A stretch of DNA of 64,000 nt, taken from Pararhizobium sp. GTDB lineage: Bacteria > Pseudomonadota > Alphaproteobacteria > Rhizobiales > Rhizobiaceae. The stretch spans positions 248,001-312,000 of the forward strand of contig JAURWE010000024.1 of NCBI GenBank assembly GCA_030655075.1, written 5' to 3'. The notes below the pieces were generated by a model. That model did no database searches. It was not told the DNA's origin and saw nothing but the letters and a program-made list of their open reading frames with translations. A program made the translations under genes and the position numbers. This document shows positions 26,881-36,999 of this stretch, in pieces; the stretch's first letter is position 1; the number at the start of each line of letters is the position of its first letter.

Positions 26881-28729
26881 CTCCTTTTTTCGTGTCCTCG
26901 GCATCGTCGGCGAGGAAGCCGCCGGACTGGCGGGACCACAGGTCGGCGTAAAGGCCGCCTTTTTCCACCAGCTCCGCATGGCTTCCGGTCTCGACGATCC
27001 GGCCGGCCTCCAGAATGACCAGCCGGTCCATTTCCGTCAGCGTCGACAGGCGGTGGGCGATGGCGATCACCGTCTTGCCCGTCATCAGGGCAAAGAGGTT
27101 TTCCTGGATCGCCGCTTCCACCTCGCTGTCGAGCGCAGAGGTCGCCTCGTCGAGGATCAGGATCGGAGCGTCCTTCAGGAAGACGCGGGCGATCGCGATC
27201 CGCTGCCGCTGTCCGCCCGACAGCTTGACGCCGCGCTCGCCGACCTGCGCGTCCAGACCCTTGCGGCCCTGGTTGTCCTCGAGCAGTTCGATGAAGTCCC
27301 AGGCGTTGGCCCGCTTTGCCGCCGCCGTGATCTCCGCATCGCTTGCCTCCGGATGACCATAGGCGATGTTCTCGCGGATCGAGCGGTGCAGCAGCGAGGT
27401 ATCCTGCGTCACCACGCCGATCTGCGAGCGCAGACTGTCCTGCGTCACCCCGGCAATGTCGTGGCCGTCGATGAGAATGCGGCCGGCCTCCAGATCATAG
27501 AAGCGCAGCAGCACATTCATCAGCGTCGTCTTCCCGGCGCCCGAGCGGCCGACCAGGCCGATCTTTTCGCCCGGCTTGATCGACAGCGACAGGTTGTCGA
27601 TGACACCCTTGTTCTTGCCGTAGTGAAAGCGGATCGCTTCGAATGCAATCTCGCCCTTTTGGGCGGCCAGAACCGGCGCTGCGTCGGCATCCAGAATGTC
27701 CTGCTCCTTGGTCATCATCGCCATGCCGTCATAGACCGTGCCGATGTTTTCAAACAGCGCCGAGACTTCCCACATGATCCACTGCGACATGCCGTTGATG
27801 CGCATCGCCAGCGACACCGCAATGGCGATCGATCCGACCGAGATCGAGCTTGTCAGCCACAGGTTGATGCCGAGTGCCGCAATGGCAAACAGCGCCACGC
27901 AGTTGTTGACGTAGACCGAGACATGGAACTTCGTCACCAGCCGCATCTGCTTGTGTACCGACTGCAGGAACTCGTCCATGCCGGCCTTGGCATAAACCTC
28001 CTCGCGGCCCGCATGCGAAAACAGCTTCACGGTGGCGATATTCGTGTAGCTGTCGACGACGCGGCCGGTCATCATCGAGCGTGTATCGGCCTGCTCCTTC
28101 GAGGTCCGGCGCAGCTGCGGCACGAAGTAGCTGACGATCGAGACATAGACGATGATCCACAGCACCAGCGGCGCCACCAGACGCAGGTCGGCTGCCGCCA
28201 CCACCACCAGCATGGAGATGAAGTAGCTGACGACATAGACGAAGACGTCGAGGATTTTCATGACCGTTTCGCGAACGGCAAGCGAGGTCTGCATCACCTT
28301 GGTGGCGACGCGGCCGGCGAACTCGTTGGCGAAGAAGGTCATGCTCTGGCGCAGCAGATAGCGGTGCATCTGCCAGCGGGCGATCATCGGATAATTCCCG
28401 AGCAGGACCTGGTGCATGATGATGGAATCGACCGCCACTATGCCCGGCAGGCCGACGAGGATCAGCGCACTCATCCAGACGAGCTTGGTGCCCTCCGTTT
28501 CCAGAAACGTCTCCTGTTTTGCCGAAGACAGCCAGTCGACGACGTTGCCGAGAAACTGGAACAGCGCCACCTCGCCGACCGCGATCAGCATGGTGCAGAC
28601 CGACATGATCAGCAGCCACGGTGCGGCAGGCTTGGTGTAGTGCCAGCAGAAGGCAAACAGGCCCTTCGGCGGAACCCGGGGTTCCTCCGAGGGATAGGGA
28701 TCGAGGCGGGATTCAAACCAGCCGAACAT
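26867..28729 (-). CDS. ABC exporter half-transporter, paralogue of the 23.3-kb gene
   Basis: 620 residues, ATG at 28729 with AAGGAG ahead. Six membrane helices in the first 330 residues, then Walker A GRSGAGKTTLMNVLL, signature LSGGQRQRIAIARV, Walker B PILILDEATSALD. The nucleotide-binding domain is nearly the same as that of the exporter 1.7 kb away. Multidrug or lipid export is the family role. Four toxin-antitoxin genes and one remnant sit between the two exporters. An 18-codon ORF lies upstream in the likely leader. Confidence 0.93.
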   Translation of the reverse strand: MFGWFESRLDPYPSEEPRVPPKGLFAFCWHYTKPAAPWLLIMSVCTMLIAVGEVALFQFLGNVVDWLSSAKQETFLETEGTKLVWMSALILVGLPGIVAVDSIIMHQVLLGNYPMIARWQMHRYLLRQSMTFFANEFAGRVATKVMQTSLAVRETVMKILDVFVYVVSYFISMLVVVAAADLRLVAPLVLWIIVYVSIVSYFVPQLRRTSKEQADTRSMMTGRVVDSYTNIATVKLFSHAGREEVYAKAGMDEFLQSVHKQMRLVTKFHVSVYVNNCVALFAIAALGINLWLTSSISVGSIAIAVSLAMRINGMSQWIMWEVSALFENIGTVYDGMAMMTKEQDILDADAAPVLAAQKGEIAFEAIRFHYGKNKGVIDNLSLSIKPGEKIGLVGRSGAGKTTLMNVLLRFYDLEAGRILIDGHDIAGVTQDSLRSQIGVVTQDTSLLHRSIRENIAYGHPEASDAEITAAAKRANAWDFIELLEDNQGRKGLDAQVGERGVKLSGGQRQRIAIARVFLKDAPILILDEATSALDSEVEAAIQENLFALMTGKTVIAIAHRLSTLTEMDRLVILEAGRIVETGSHAELVEKGGLYADLWSRQSGGFLADDAEDTKKGEAAE

Positions 28730-29204
28730 GGGTAGGCTCCTTCAGGAAACTTGGCGAAGGAAGGCGGAACGAGGTCCGCATTCAAATTTGGAAAACAGCA
28801 GAACCGGAAACACGGGAGACATCACGCAACGAACCGTATTCCCGTCTCAACGGGAGGCTTTGCGCGAAAATTGTTCAGGGGTCTGAAAAACGCGAAAGCC
28901 GGTTAGGCCGAACGGGCTGGAAAGGCAGCCGGGAGGCCGATGATCATATGAGTGTCCATGCATGCCTCCTGTGGTTCGCGTTGAAGATGGCCGTGTATAA
29001 AACGTTTGGCGAAGATATGCCAGATTGTCGCGGCCATTTTTTTCTCTGTCCGGTTTCCTCCCTTGACCCTGTTGCCGAATGGGCACAAATCCATAAGCGG
29101 CGCTGATGGCGCCTATCGAAACATGTGATCCAGCGCGGGACGCCGGGCTGATGCGCCTGCCCGCCCCTCCGAAACGGCAAATTCCGCCATCGAGACGCAG
29201 TGTC
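28730..29204. other. 475-base divergent region between the ABC exporter and the GNAT gene
   Basis: Apart from the short ORF at 28903-28959, nothing is firmly supported. GGCCAT followed by seven T residues at about 29033-29045 could end a plus-strand transcript, pairing with ATGGCC at about 28987. Long ORFs crossing this region show no family resemblance. Confidence 0.45.
28903..28959 (-). CDS. 18-codon upstream ORF / candidate leader peptide of the ABC exporter
   Basis: ATG at 28959 with a perfect AGGAGG five bases upstream (28965-28970); peptide MDTHMIIGLPAAFPARSA. It ends 173 bases before the exporter ATG. A second ATG four bases upstream in another frame would encode 38 residues but is too close to the ribosome site. 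Such a strong site on so short a frame suggests a leader peptide, by inference. Confidence 0.4.
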   Translation of the reverse strand: MDTHMIIGLPAAFPARSA

Positions 29205-29777
29205 ATGAACGAAACCACCCTGCCCGATCTGAAAGGCCCGCATCTTCTCCTGCGCCAGCCCTACGCCTCCGATATCGAGGCGCGCCTGGCGCTTGGCCGC
29301 GATCCCGAGGTTTTTCGCGGCTTTGGCGCCAGCCGTCATTCGATCACGCCGATGACCCGCGAGGCGGCCGAACTTTGGGTCGCGCGCATGACGGTGCATG
29401 GCCATGCCTGGATGATCGACAATGACGGCCTGATCGGCGAAGCCCGTCTCGACAAGCTCGACCACACGGACCGCCGCGCCACCTTCGCGATCGGCATTTA
29501 TGACCCGGCCCGGCTTGGCAAGGGCCTCGGCACCGAAGCGGCGCAGCTGGTGCTGCACTATGCCTTCTCCACGCTGAAGCTGCACCGCGTCTCGCTGCGC
29601 GTTCTGGCCTACAATTCCCGCGCTATTGCCTCCTACAAAAAATGTGGCTTCGTCATCGAAGGCCGCCAGCGCGAGGCGGCATGTGTAGACGGCGTCTGGG
29701 AAGACGATATCATCATGGGCATTATCGACCGGGAATTCGTCACGCCCCCCTTCCTCAACGGCAGGCCTGAACCTTGA
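29205..29777 (+). CDS. GNAT N-acetyltransferase (RimJ/RimL type)
   Basis: 190 residues from the ATG at 29205; longer starts from 29106 add unrelated sequence. Shows LLLRQPYASDIEARLALGRD, the acetyl-CoA loop RLGKGLGTEAAQLVLHYAF, and HRVSLRVLAYNSRAIASY then KKCGFVIEGRQREA. Such enzymes acetylate ribosomal proteins, antibiotics or small amines; the substrate is unknown. The TGA overlaps the ATG of trmL, so the genes are coupled. Confidence 0.9.
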   Translation: MNETTLPDLKGPHLLLRQPYASDIEARLALGRDPEVFRGFGASRHSITPMTREAAELWVARMTVHGHAWMIDNDGLIGEARLDKLDHTDRRATFAIGIYDPARLGKGLGTEAAQLVLHYAFSTLKLHRVSLRVLAYNSRAIASYKKCGFVIEGRQREAACVDGVWEDDIIMGIIDREFVTPPFLNGRPEP

Positions 29778-30239
29778 TGGCCGATCTGCGCATCGCTCTC
29801 TACCAGCCGGACATTCCCGGCAACACCGGCACGATCCTGCGGCTTGCCGCCTGCCTTGGCCTTGCCGTCGATATCATCGAACCGGCCGGCTTCGATCTCT
29901 CCGACCGCAACCTGAAGCGCGCCGGCATGGATTATCTCGCCATGGCGGCGCTGACCCGCCATATCAGCTGGGCCGCCTTCGAGGACTGGCGCGCCACCAG
30001 CGGACGCCGCCTGGTGCTGGCCTCCACCAAGGCCGCCACCCCCTACACCGATCACACGTTCCGGACGGACGACATCCTCCTCTTCGGCCGCGAAAGCGCC
30101 GGCGTGCCGGATCATGTCCACGACCGCGCCGACGCCCGCATCCTCATCCCCGATGGTCCAGGGCCAGCGCTCGCTGAACATCGCCATGTCCGTGGCGATG
30201 ATCGCCGGCGAGGCGATACGGCAGACGAGTTTCAACTAA
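29777..30239 (+). pseudogene. trmL: trmL (tRNA Cm34/Um34 2'-O-methyltransferase) with a +1 frameshift
   Basis: The SpoU-class start ADLRIALYQPDIPGNTGTIL and the middle LLFGRESAGVPDHVHDRADA then RILIP are intact. After CCC (30149-30151) the frame goes off. Skipping one base (G at 30152) restores MVQGQRSLNIAMSVAMIAG and EAIRQTSFN, the conserved C-terminal knot motif 3 that binds AdoMet, ending at TAA 30237-30239. As read, the ORF runs on to 30301 with a nonsense tail (DGPGPALAEHRHVRG). The gene is therefore either inactivated or the extra base is a sequencing error. TrmL methylates the wobble base of tRNA-Leu. Confidence 0.85.
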
Positions 30240-30269
30240 GCTTGGGCATCTGGGATAACGGCTTGGAGA

Positions 30270-30530
30270 TCAATCGGCGCTCGGCAGGCGGCGCATGGTG
30301 AATTCCACCCGGTCACCCTCGACCAGCCGCCAGCTCTCGACCTCTGTCCAGTAGGCGGCTTTCGGCCAGGCATCGAACCATTCGCGGGCTTTTTCGCGCG
30401 CCTCGGAGCGTTCGAGGCAAAAGGTCTCGCGCACGAAATAGCCCTCTCGCCGGCCCGCGCGCTCGCTGCGATGCCGATCGATCTGGCGTTTCAGTCCGCC
30501 AAGCGGCGGTTGAGCAGGAAAACGTGCCAT
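30270..30530 (-). CDS. Conserved small hypothetical protein
   Basis: 86 residues. Begins MARFPAQPPLGGLKRQIDRH, followed by a charged helix (LERSEAREKAREWFDAWP) and a beta-rich end (VESWRLVEGDRVEFTMRRL). It has the regular codon use of its surroundings and looks real, but no function is known to me. It is convergent with trmL and divergent from hemF. Confidence 0.65.
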   Translation of the reverse strand: MARFPAQPPLGGLKRQIDRHRSERAGRREGYFVRETFCLERSEAREKAREWFDAWPKAAYWTEVESWRLVEGDRVEFTMRRLPSAD

Positions 30531-30717
30531 CTGGACCTACCTATAGCGGAAAAGATAGGATGAAGGATCGCGTTTTGCGAGTCCTAAAACCGGTGGATGA
30601 GATCATCAGGCCCGCATGCCGCGTTGCCAAGCATGACGAAACGGTGAAATGGTGTGAAAGACACGACTCGCAGCCCGTTTTCGGAAGGGGTGCAGGGCCT
30701 TACAGGATACCGAAACG

Positions 30718-31626
30718 ATGGACAGACCCAACCTGCCGAACGAGCTGCCCGCCGACATCGAGGACAAGAAGGCGGCTGCGCGCGCCTGGTTCGAGGCCCT
30801 TCGAGACCAGATCTGTGCCGCACTCGAGGCCATAGAGGATGAACTGACCGGGCCGCTGGCCGACCAGGAAGCCGGGCGCTTCGTGGTCAAGGACTGGGCC
30901 CGCGAAAACGCTGGCGGCGGTGGCCGCATGTCGATGATGGAAGGCCGTGTCTTCGAGAAGGTCGGCGTTCATACCTCCACCGTGTTCGGCGAATTTTCGC
31001 CGGAATTCCGCTCCCAGATCCCCGGCGCCGAGGAGGACCCGCATTTCTGGGCCTCGGGCATCTCGCTGATCGCCCATCCGGTAAATCCGAATGTGCCGGC
31101 CGTGCACATGAACACCCGCATGGTCGTCACGACCAGCAACTGGTTCGGCGGCGGTGCCGACCTGACGCCGGTGCTCGACCGGCGCCGCGACGCGACCGAC
31201 CCGGACACGGTGCTGTTCCACAAGGCGATGGAGATCGCCTGCAACCGCCATGCGGTGGCCGATCACGCCAAGTACAAGGCTTGGTGCGACGAGTACTTCT
31301 TCCTCAAGCACCGTAACGAGCCGCGCGGCACCGGCGGCATCTTTTATGACTGGCTGCATTCGAGCGACGAGGACGGCGGCTGGGATGCCGACTTCGCCTT
31401 CACCCAGGATGTCGGCAAGGTCTTTGCGCTCGCCTACCCCAGAATCGTCCGGCAGAATTTCAACACGTCCTGGACCGAGCAGGACCGCGACGAGCAGCTG
31501 GTGCGGCGCGGCCGCTATGTCGAGTTCAACCTGCTCTACGATCGCGGCACGCTGTTCGGCCTGAAGACCGGTGGCAATGTCGATTCGATCCTCTCGTCGC
31601 TGCCGCCCGTGGTGCGCTGGCCTTAA
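30718..31626 (+). CDS. hemF: Oxygen-dependent coproporphyrinogen III oxidase
   Basis: 302 residues. HemF decarboxylates coproporphyrinogen III to protoporphyrinogen IX using oxygen, in heme synthesis. Seen: [20 protein letters not shown], the conserved [23 protein letters not shown], the FYDWL segment and C-terminal [16 protein letters not shown] then [14 protein letters not shown]. No anaerobic-type regulatory box is obvious. A terminator follows. Confidence 0.97.
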   Translation: MDRPNLPNELPADIEDKKAAARAWFEALRDQICAALEAIEDELTGPLADQEAGRFVVKDWARENAGGGGRMSMMEGRVFEKVGVHTSTVFGEFSPEFRSQIPGAEEDPHFWASGISLIAHPVNPNVPAVHMNTRMVVTTSNWFGGGADLTPVLDRRRDATDPDTVLFHKAMEIACNRHAVADHAKYKAWCDEYFFLKHRNEPRGTGGIFYDWLHSSDEDGGWDADFAFTQDVGKVFALAYPRIVRQNFNTSWTEQDRDEQLVRRGRYVEFNLLYDRGTLFGLKTGGNVDSILSSLPPVVRWP

Positions 31627-31666
31627 ACCCCTCATTGGCTTGGCTTGGCCTTGGTTTTAACGAAGA

Positions 31667-31695
31667 AAACCCGGCCGCAGGGATCGGCCGGGTTT
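31667..31695 (+). terminator. Terminator after hemF (possibly bidirectional)
   Basis: AAACCCGGCCG (31667-31677) and CGGCCGGGTTT (31685-31695), an 11-base perfect stem with seven-base loop, located between two convergent genes. Confidence 0.8.
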
Positions 31696-31724
31696 CTCCG
31701 GGAGGTCAGGTCAGCCGTTTGCGA

Positions 31725-32000
31725 TCAGTTGCAAACGCGGATGCGCTTGATGCGCAGATTGCCGTAGCTGTCCCAGCGCTTTACCTTCTTGGTGAAGCAG
31801 GAAGGCTCGTAGTAGTTCTGGTAGTAGTGACGCTTGTAGTGCTTCTTGTAGTGATGGCCGTGGCCGTAACCGTGTCCGTAGCCGCCGACGGTCACGTAGC
31901 CGTCGCCGAACCCGAGCGAGAAGCCGCCTGCCTGGGAAGGAGCGGCGAACGATACGGCTGCTACAGTGGCAACCACGGCGGAAATGATGAACTTGCGCAT
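31725..32000 (-). CDS. Small secreted Gly/His/Tyr-rich protein
   Basis: 91 residues from the ATG at 32000 (GGAGACAGAC ahead); the longer ORF start at 32072 is rejected because only this start gives a signal peptide (MRKFIISAVVATVAAVSFA). The mature part has GGYGHGYGHGHHYKKHYKRH, then a C-terminal KKVKRWDSYGNLRIKRIRVC. Two cysteines could form a disulfide. The His-rich tract might bind metal ions. Function unknown. Confidence 0.75.
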   Translation of the reverse strand: MRKFIISAVVATVAAVSFAAPSQAGGFSLGFGDGYVTVGGYGHGYGHGHHYKKHYKRHYYQNYYEPSCFTKKVKRWDSYGNLRIKRIRVCN

Positions 32001-32193
32001 AATGTCTGTCTCCTTGTGTCTGCAGGGGCCTTGATTGGCTCCCGTAATCAGACAATCGCATGCGACAGCCACAGGCGCTGTTCCCGGTGGAACAAGGGTC
32101 TTTCCCTGCCGCTGAACAGGAACAATTGGGCCGGAGGCGGGTTCGTGTTATGCTGACCCTGTCGCAAACGGACAATCAGGAAGGAGGAACATC

Positions 32194-32379
32194 ATGAGAC
32201 TTTTTGAATGTGGTTCTCTGGTGCCGGGCTGTGCCTGGCATACCCGCGCTGAAGACGACGCGGAAGTCGTGCGCCGCGCCATCGACCATTTGAAATCGGC
32301 CCATGGCGAAACGCTGATCCGCGAACAGATGGTCGGCAACATCAAGATGCGCATCTTCGACGAGACCAAAGCCGCCTGA
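32194..32379 (+). CDS. DUF1059 small protein
   Basis: 61 residues, ATG at 32194 behind AAGGAGG. The family pattern is seen: MRLFECGSLVPGCAWHTRAE, then EVVRRAIDHLKSAHGET. DUF1059 proteins have two cysteines (CGSLVPGC) and a His, perhaps a metal site; no role is established. The stop is two bases from the convergent CCA gene end. Confidence 0.85.
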   Translation: MRLFECGSLVPGCAWHTRAEDDAEVVRRAIDHLKSAHGETLIREQMVGNIKMRIFDETKAA

Positions 32380-32380
32380 T

Positions 32381-33634
32381 CTATCGCACGAGCTTTTCCA
32401 GCCGGGCAACCAGCGTTGCCCGGTCGAGGTTGAAGTTGCTGTCGACCCATTCGGTCTCGAGCGTTCCCAAAATTTCCCCGACACGTGGCCCGGCCACGAC
32501 GCCTGTCTTCAGAACATCGGCGCCCGACAACGGAAACGCCGGTTTCTTCCAGCGTTCAGCCCGCGCCAGCAGGCGCTGAAATGCCGCCGCCTCCGCAAGA
32601 GCTTCCATGTCGCCTTCCGCCCGCTGCCGCACGGAGGCAAGCGCCAGCTTGAGACGTGTGACCACGCCACTCACGCCCTCGCGGTAGAGCAGCCGGTCAA
32701 GCACGATGTCCACGGTCTTGGCAGCAACCGTTGGCGCCAGCGACCAGTGCTCAAAGAACACCGTTTCCGCATTGGCCATCTTCAGTCGCGCAGACATCGC
32801 TGCCAGCCGGTCCGTATCGGGCGGCACCATGGCTGCCAATCGCAGCAGCGGATCGGGTCTCCAGCCAAGCGCCGTTTCGGTCGAAATCAGGGCAGGGATC
32901 GTATCGATCCCCCATTTTTCCGTTTCCGGTAGGACTTCGGTCAGCACACCGGCCTGGCGCATCCACAACAGCGCCCGGCCGGGATCCTTGGCGGACAGCA
33001 ACTTTTTCATCTCGGTCCAGACCCGCTCCGCCGACAGCCGCGACAGGCTGGCCTTGGCCCGCGCCGAGGCGCGCAGCCCGTCCGCATCCGGCCGGCCGGA
33101 ACCATAATGGGCAAAGAAGCGGAAGAAGCGCAGGATGCGCAGGTGATCCTCCTCGATCCGCTGTGCCGCATCGCCGATAAACCGGATCGTCCGGCTCTCG
33201 ATGTCCTTCAGCCCGCCTGTATGGTCGGCAACAAGACCGTCAGCGCCGGCGTAAAGCGCGTTGATGGTGAAATCACGCCGTTCCGCATCCGCTTTCCAGT
33301 CCGTGCCGAAGGCAACCTCGGCGTGGCGGCCGTCTGTGGCAACATCACGGCGCAGCGTCGTCACCTCGAACGGCGTGCCCTCCAGCACCAGCGTAACGGT
33401 TCCATGCGCAATGCCTGTCGGCACCGACTTGATGCCGGCCGCCTTGGCCCGCGCCACGACCTCTGATGGCACCAGCACCGTTGCCATGTCGATGTCGCTG
33501 ACCGGCAGTCCCATCAGGCTGTTGCGCACGGCGCCGCCGACGACGCGAACCTCGCCGCCATCCGCGTTCAGAAGCGCAAAGATGCGCTGCAGCGGACTTG
33601 CGGAAAACCAGGGTTCGGCGGCGACGGAGGTCAT
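32381..33634 (-). CDS. cca: CCA tRNA nucleotidyltransferase / poly(A) polymerase family
   Basis: 417 residues. The head domain shows VRVVGGAVRNSLMGLPVSDI and DMAT with the two catalytic carboxylates, then RRDFTINALYAG, and RFIGDAAQRIEEDHLRILRF as the RNA and NTP-binding region. The enzyme adds or repairs the 3' CCA end of tRNAs. It is the third gene of an operon, overlapping the NUDIX gene by four bases (ATGA). Confidence 0.93.
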   Translation of the reverse strand: MTSVAAEPWFSASPLQRIFALLNADGGEVRVVGGAVRNSLMGLPVSDIDMATVLVPSEVVARAKAAGIKSVPTGIAHGTVTLVLEGTPFEVTTLRRDVATDGRHAEVAFGTDWKADAERRDFTINALYAGADGLVADHTGGLKDIESRTIRFIGDAAQRIEEDHLRILRFFRFFAHYGSGRPDADGLRASARAKASLSRLSAERVWTEMKKLLSAKDPGRALLWMRQAGVLTEVLPETEKWGIDTIPALISTETALGWRPDPLLRLAAMVPPDTDRLAAMSARLKMANAETVFFEHWSLAPTVAAKTVDIVLDRLLYREGVSGVVTRLKLALASVRQRAEGDMEALAEAAAFQRLLARAERWKKPAFPLSGADVLKTGVVAGPRVGEILGTLETEWVDSNFNLDRATLVARLEKLVR

Positions 33635-34278
33635 GCGTAAAGCCTTTCATAGAGCATGCGGACGATGCCTGCCGTAATGCCCCATATATTCCGCTCGCCA
33701 TAGGGCATGCGGTAGAAATAACGCTCGGCCCCTTGCCAATGCGCGTGGCCGCGCCCGTGATTGCGCGGGTCCATCAGGAAGGACAAGGGCACGTCGAAGA
33801 CATCGTCGACCTCGTCCGGATTGAGCGAGAAGGTGAAGCCCGGCTGCACCACGGCCAGCACCGGCGTGATGCGGAAGCCGGACATGGCCATGTAGTGCGG
33901 CAGGCGCGCGACGGTCTCGACGAAGCGCCGCTCGATGCCGATCTCCTCCTCGGTCTCGCGCAGCGCCGCCCCTTCCGGACCGTCGTCGCCGGGATCGATG
34001 GCGCCGCCCGGAAAGGCGACCTGGCCGGAATGTTTGCGCAAGGTCGCGGTCCGCTGCGTAAAAATCACCCGCGCATCGTCGCCGTCATCAATAACGGGAA
34101 CCAGCACCGCCGCATCGCGCAGATTGAGGCTTTCGAGATAGGGAACAGCATCGGGATTGAGCAGGAAATCGCCATGATCGCGCCAGGCAATATCCGCCGG
34201 ACCACCGGACTGCGACAGCGCGCGGCGGCGGAAGGCATCGGCCGAAAAGGCCGGCACGCGCGCATCGTCGAGGCTCAT
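33631..34278 (-). CDS. NUDIX hydrolase, CoA-pyrophosphatase type
   Basis: 215 residues. Nudix box GGAIDPGDDGPEGAALRE then TEEEIGIE fits GX5EX7REUXEEXGU, and HSGQVAFPGGAIDP resembles the CoA-pyrophosphatase (NudL/YeaB) signature. It probably cleaves CoA or related dinucleotides. ATGA overlaps tie it to DUF1285 upstream and cca downstream. Confidence 0.9.
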   Translation of the reverse strand: MSLDDARVPAFSADAFRRRALSQSGGPADIAWRDHGDFLLNPDAVPYLESLNLRDAAVLVPVIDDGDDARVIFTQRTATLRKHSGQVAFPGGAIDPGDDGPEGAALRETEEEIGIERRFVETVARLPHYMAMSGFRITPVLAVVQPGFTFSLNPDEVDDVFDVPLSFLMDPRNHGRGHAHWQGAERYFYRMPYGERNIWGITAGIVRMLYERLYA

Positions 34279-34898
34279 CGCGACAGGTCTTCGAGTTCGG
34301 CGGCCGGCATGACAGGGAAGATTTCGCCGCCTGAGGCCACCGAAAACATCGCGACCCCATCGATCTCGACCACGTCGCCCAGCGCCACCAGATCGTACAT
34401 CACCGCCCGGGACACCAGCGCCTGCAGCCGCCCGCGAACGTGCAGATAGGGTTTCAACTCGCGGTTTTCACCGTGGATATCGAAGCGCAACGGATGCTCG
34501 GCTCCAGCCTCCACGACATCGCCGACATTGGTGCGGAAGGTGAGGACGGGATGGCCGCCGCGTTCAGTGCGGGTCATCTCGACGCCGATGAAATGGGCAT
34601 CGGCGACCCGGATGCCGACCTTTTCCACAGGAGTTACAAGGTAGGTGTTACCATCCTCGTCCTTGCGCAGAACCGTGGAAAACAGCCGCACCAGCGGCGC
34701 CCGGCCGATCGGCGTGCCCATGTAGAACCAGGTGCCATCGGCGCGGATCTCCATGTCGAGATCGCCACAAAACGGGGGATTCCAACGGTCTACGGGCGGC
34801 AGGCCCTTGGCGTTCTCGTTCATCTGGCCGGCGGCGCGCGAAATCAGTGCGGCAAGACCTGCCGCATCGCCGGCGCTCACTATTTTTTCCGCTGCCAT
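34275..34898 (-). CDS. DUF1285 family protein
   Basis: 207 residues from the ATG at 34898 with GGAAGA ahead; a longer frame to 35168 is antisense to moxR and is rejected. Contains LPPVDRWNPPFCGDLDMEI and RADGTWFYMGTPIGRAPLVR, typical of DUF1285. It is the first gene of the DUF1285-NUDIX-cca operon, divergent from moxR. Function unknown. Confidence 0.9.
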   Translation of the reverse strand: MAAEKIVSAGDAAGLAALISRAAGQMNENAKGLPPVDRWNPPFCGDLDMEIRADGTWFYMGTPIGRAPLVRLFSTVLRKDEDGNTYLVTPVEKVGIRVADAHFIGVEMTRTERGGHPVLTFRTNVGDVVEAGAEHPLRFDIHGENRELKPYLHVRGRLQALVSRAVMYDLVALGDVVEIDGVAMFSVASGGEIFPVMPAAELEDLSR

Positions 34899-35055
34899 TC
34901 TTCCGTCCCGTTTGGTCCTGATCTTGCAGGGGCTCACGACATAGTCATTGAAACGCTGCTTGTCAGCCACAGATGAGAGCATAAGCTTAAAAGGCAAGGG
35001 CGTAACAACGCAATTCTCGATTCGGCTCGGGCCACAGCGAAGTTCGGAGACCACG

Positions 35056-36069
<1,014 letters not shown>

Positions 36070-36078
36070 GGACCGCGA

Positions 36079-36999
36079 ATGGCTGCCATCGGCCAAACCG
36101 TTCAACCGACACCTTCGAGCGACGTCCTGTCCCGCGCCCAGCAGCGCGCCATCCTGGTGCCGGACTGCATGGTGGAGGCCAAGCGCATCGCCAACACGGT
36201 GATCTCCGGCTGGCACGGCCGCCGCAAGCGCGGCATCGGCGAGAATTTCTGGCAGTTCCGGCCCTATAGCGACGGCGAAAGCCTGGCCCGCATCGACTGG
36301 CGCCGCTCGGCCCGCGACGATCACACCTATGTGCGCGACCTTGAATGGGAAGCCGCCCACACGATCTGGCTCTGGGCCGACCTGTCGCCCTCGATGATGT
36401 ACAAGTCGACGCTCGGCACCGTCTCCAAGGAAAGCCGGGCGCTGGTGCTGATGCTGGCGCTGGCCGAAATCCTCGCCCGCTCCGGCGAGCGCATCGGCTG
36501 CCCCGGCATCATGGAGCCGATCGCTGCCCGCAACGCCGCCGAACGGCTGGCAACAGCGCTGATGCACCAGCCGATGAGCGACGGGCTGCCCGACACGCGC
36601 ATGATCCGCGGCCAGAGCGATCTGGTGCTGATAGGTGATTTTCTCGACCCGGCCGATGCCATCATGCAGCGCCTGGGGCCGATTGCCCGGCGCGGCCTGC
36701 GCGGCCATGTCATCGAGATTGCCGATCCGGCCGAAGAGGTCTTCCCCTATGCCGGCCGCACCGAATTCGTCGATCCGGAAACCGGCGAAAAGCTGACCGC
36801 CGGCCGCGCCGAAACCGTGCGTGACGACTATCGCCGCGCCTATGTCGCGCGCCGCGACAATCTGGGCGAAAGCCTTCGCCATCTCGGCTGGAGCTTCATC
36901 GTCCACCGCACGGACCACTTGGCCTCCGAAGCACTCGTCGCGGTGCACATGTACCTGTCCGGCATGCCGGCCAAGGCCACGCATGGAGGCCAGCTGTGA
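36079..36999 (+). CDS. DUF58 domain protein (vWA-like)
   Basis: 306 residues. DUF58 signature RRKRGIGENFWQFRPYSDGE followed by IDWRRSARDDHTYVRDLEWE, and a metal-ion-dependent adhesion-like DLSPSM. Such proteins are standard partners of MoxR ATPases. The TGA overlaps the GTG start of the next gene. Confidence 0.92.
   Translation: MAAIGQTVQPTPSSDVLSRAQQRAILVPDCMVEAKRIANTVISGWHGRRKRGIGENFWQFRPYSDGESLARIDWRRSARDDHTYVRDLEWEAAHTIWLWADLSPSMMYKSTLGTVSKESRALVLMLALAEILARSGERIGCPGIMEPIAARNAAERLATALMHQPMSDGLPDTRMIRGQSDLVLIGDFLDPADAIMQRLGPIARRGLRGHVIEIADPAEEVFPYAGRTEFVDPETGEKLTAGRAETVRDDYRRAYVARRDNLGESLRHLGWSFIVHRTDHLASEALVAVHMYLSGMPAKATHGGQL

Noticed and set aside
28621..29106. 161-codon plus-strand ORF between the ABC exporter and the GNAT gene
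   Set aside because: Composition is unlike a protein, and it overlaps the exporter start antisense.
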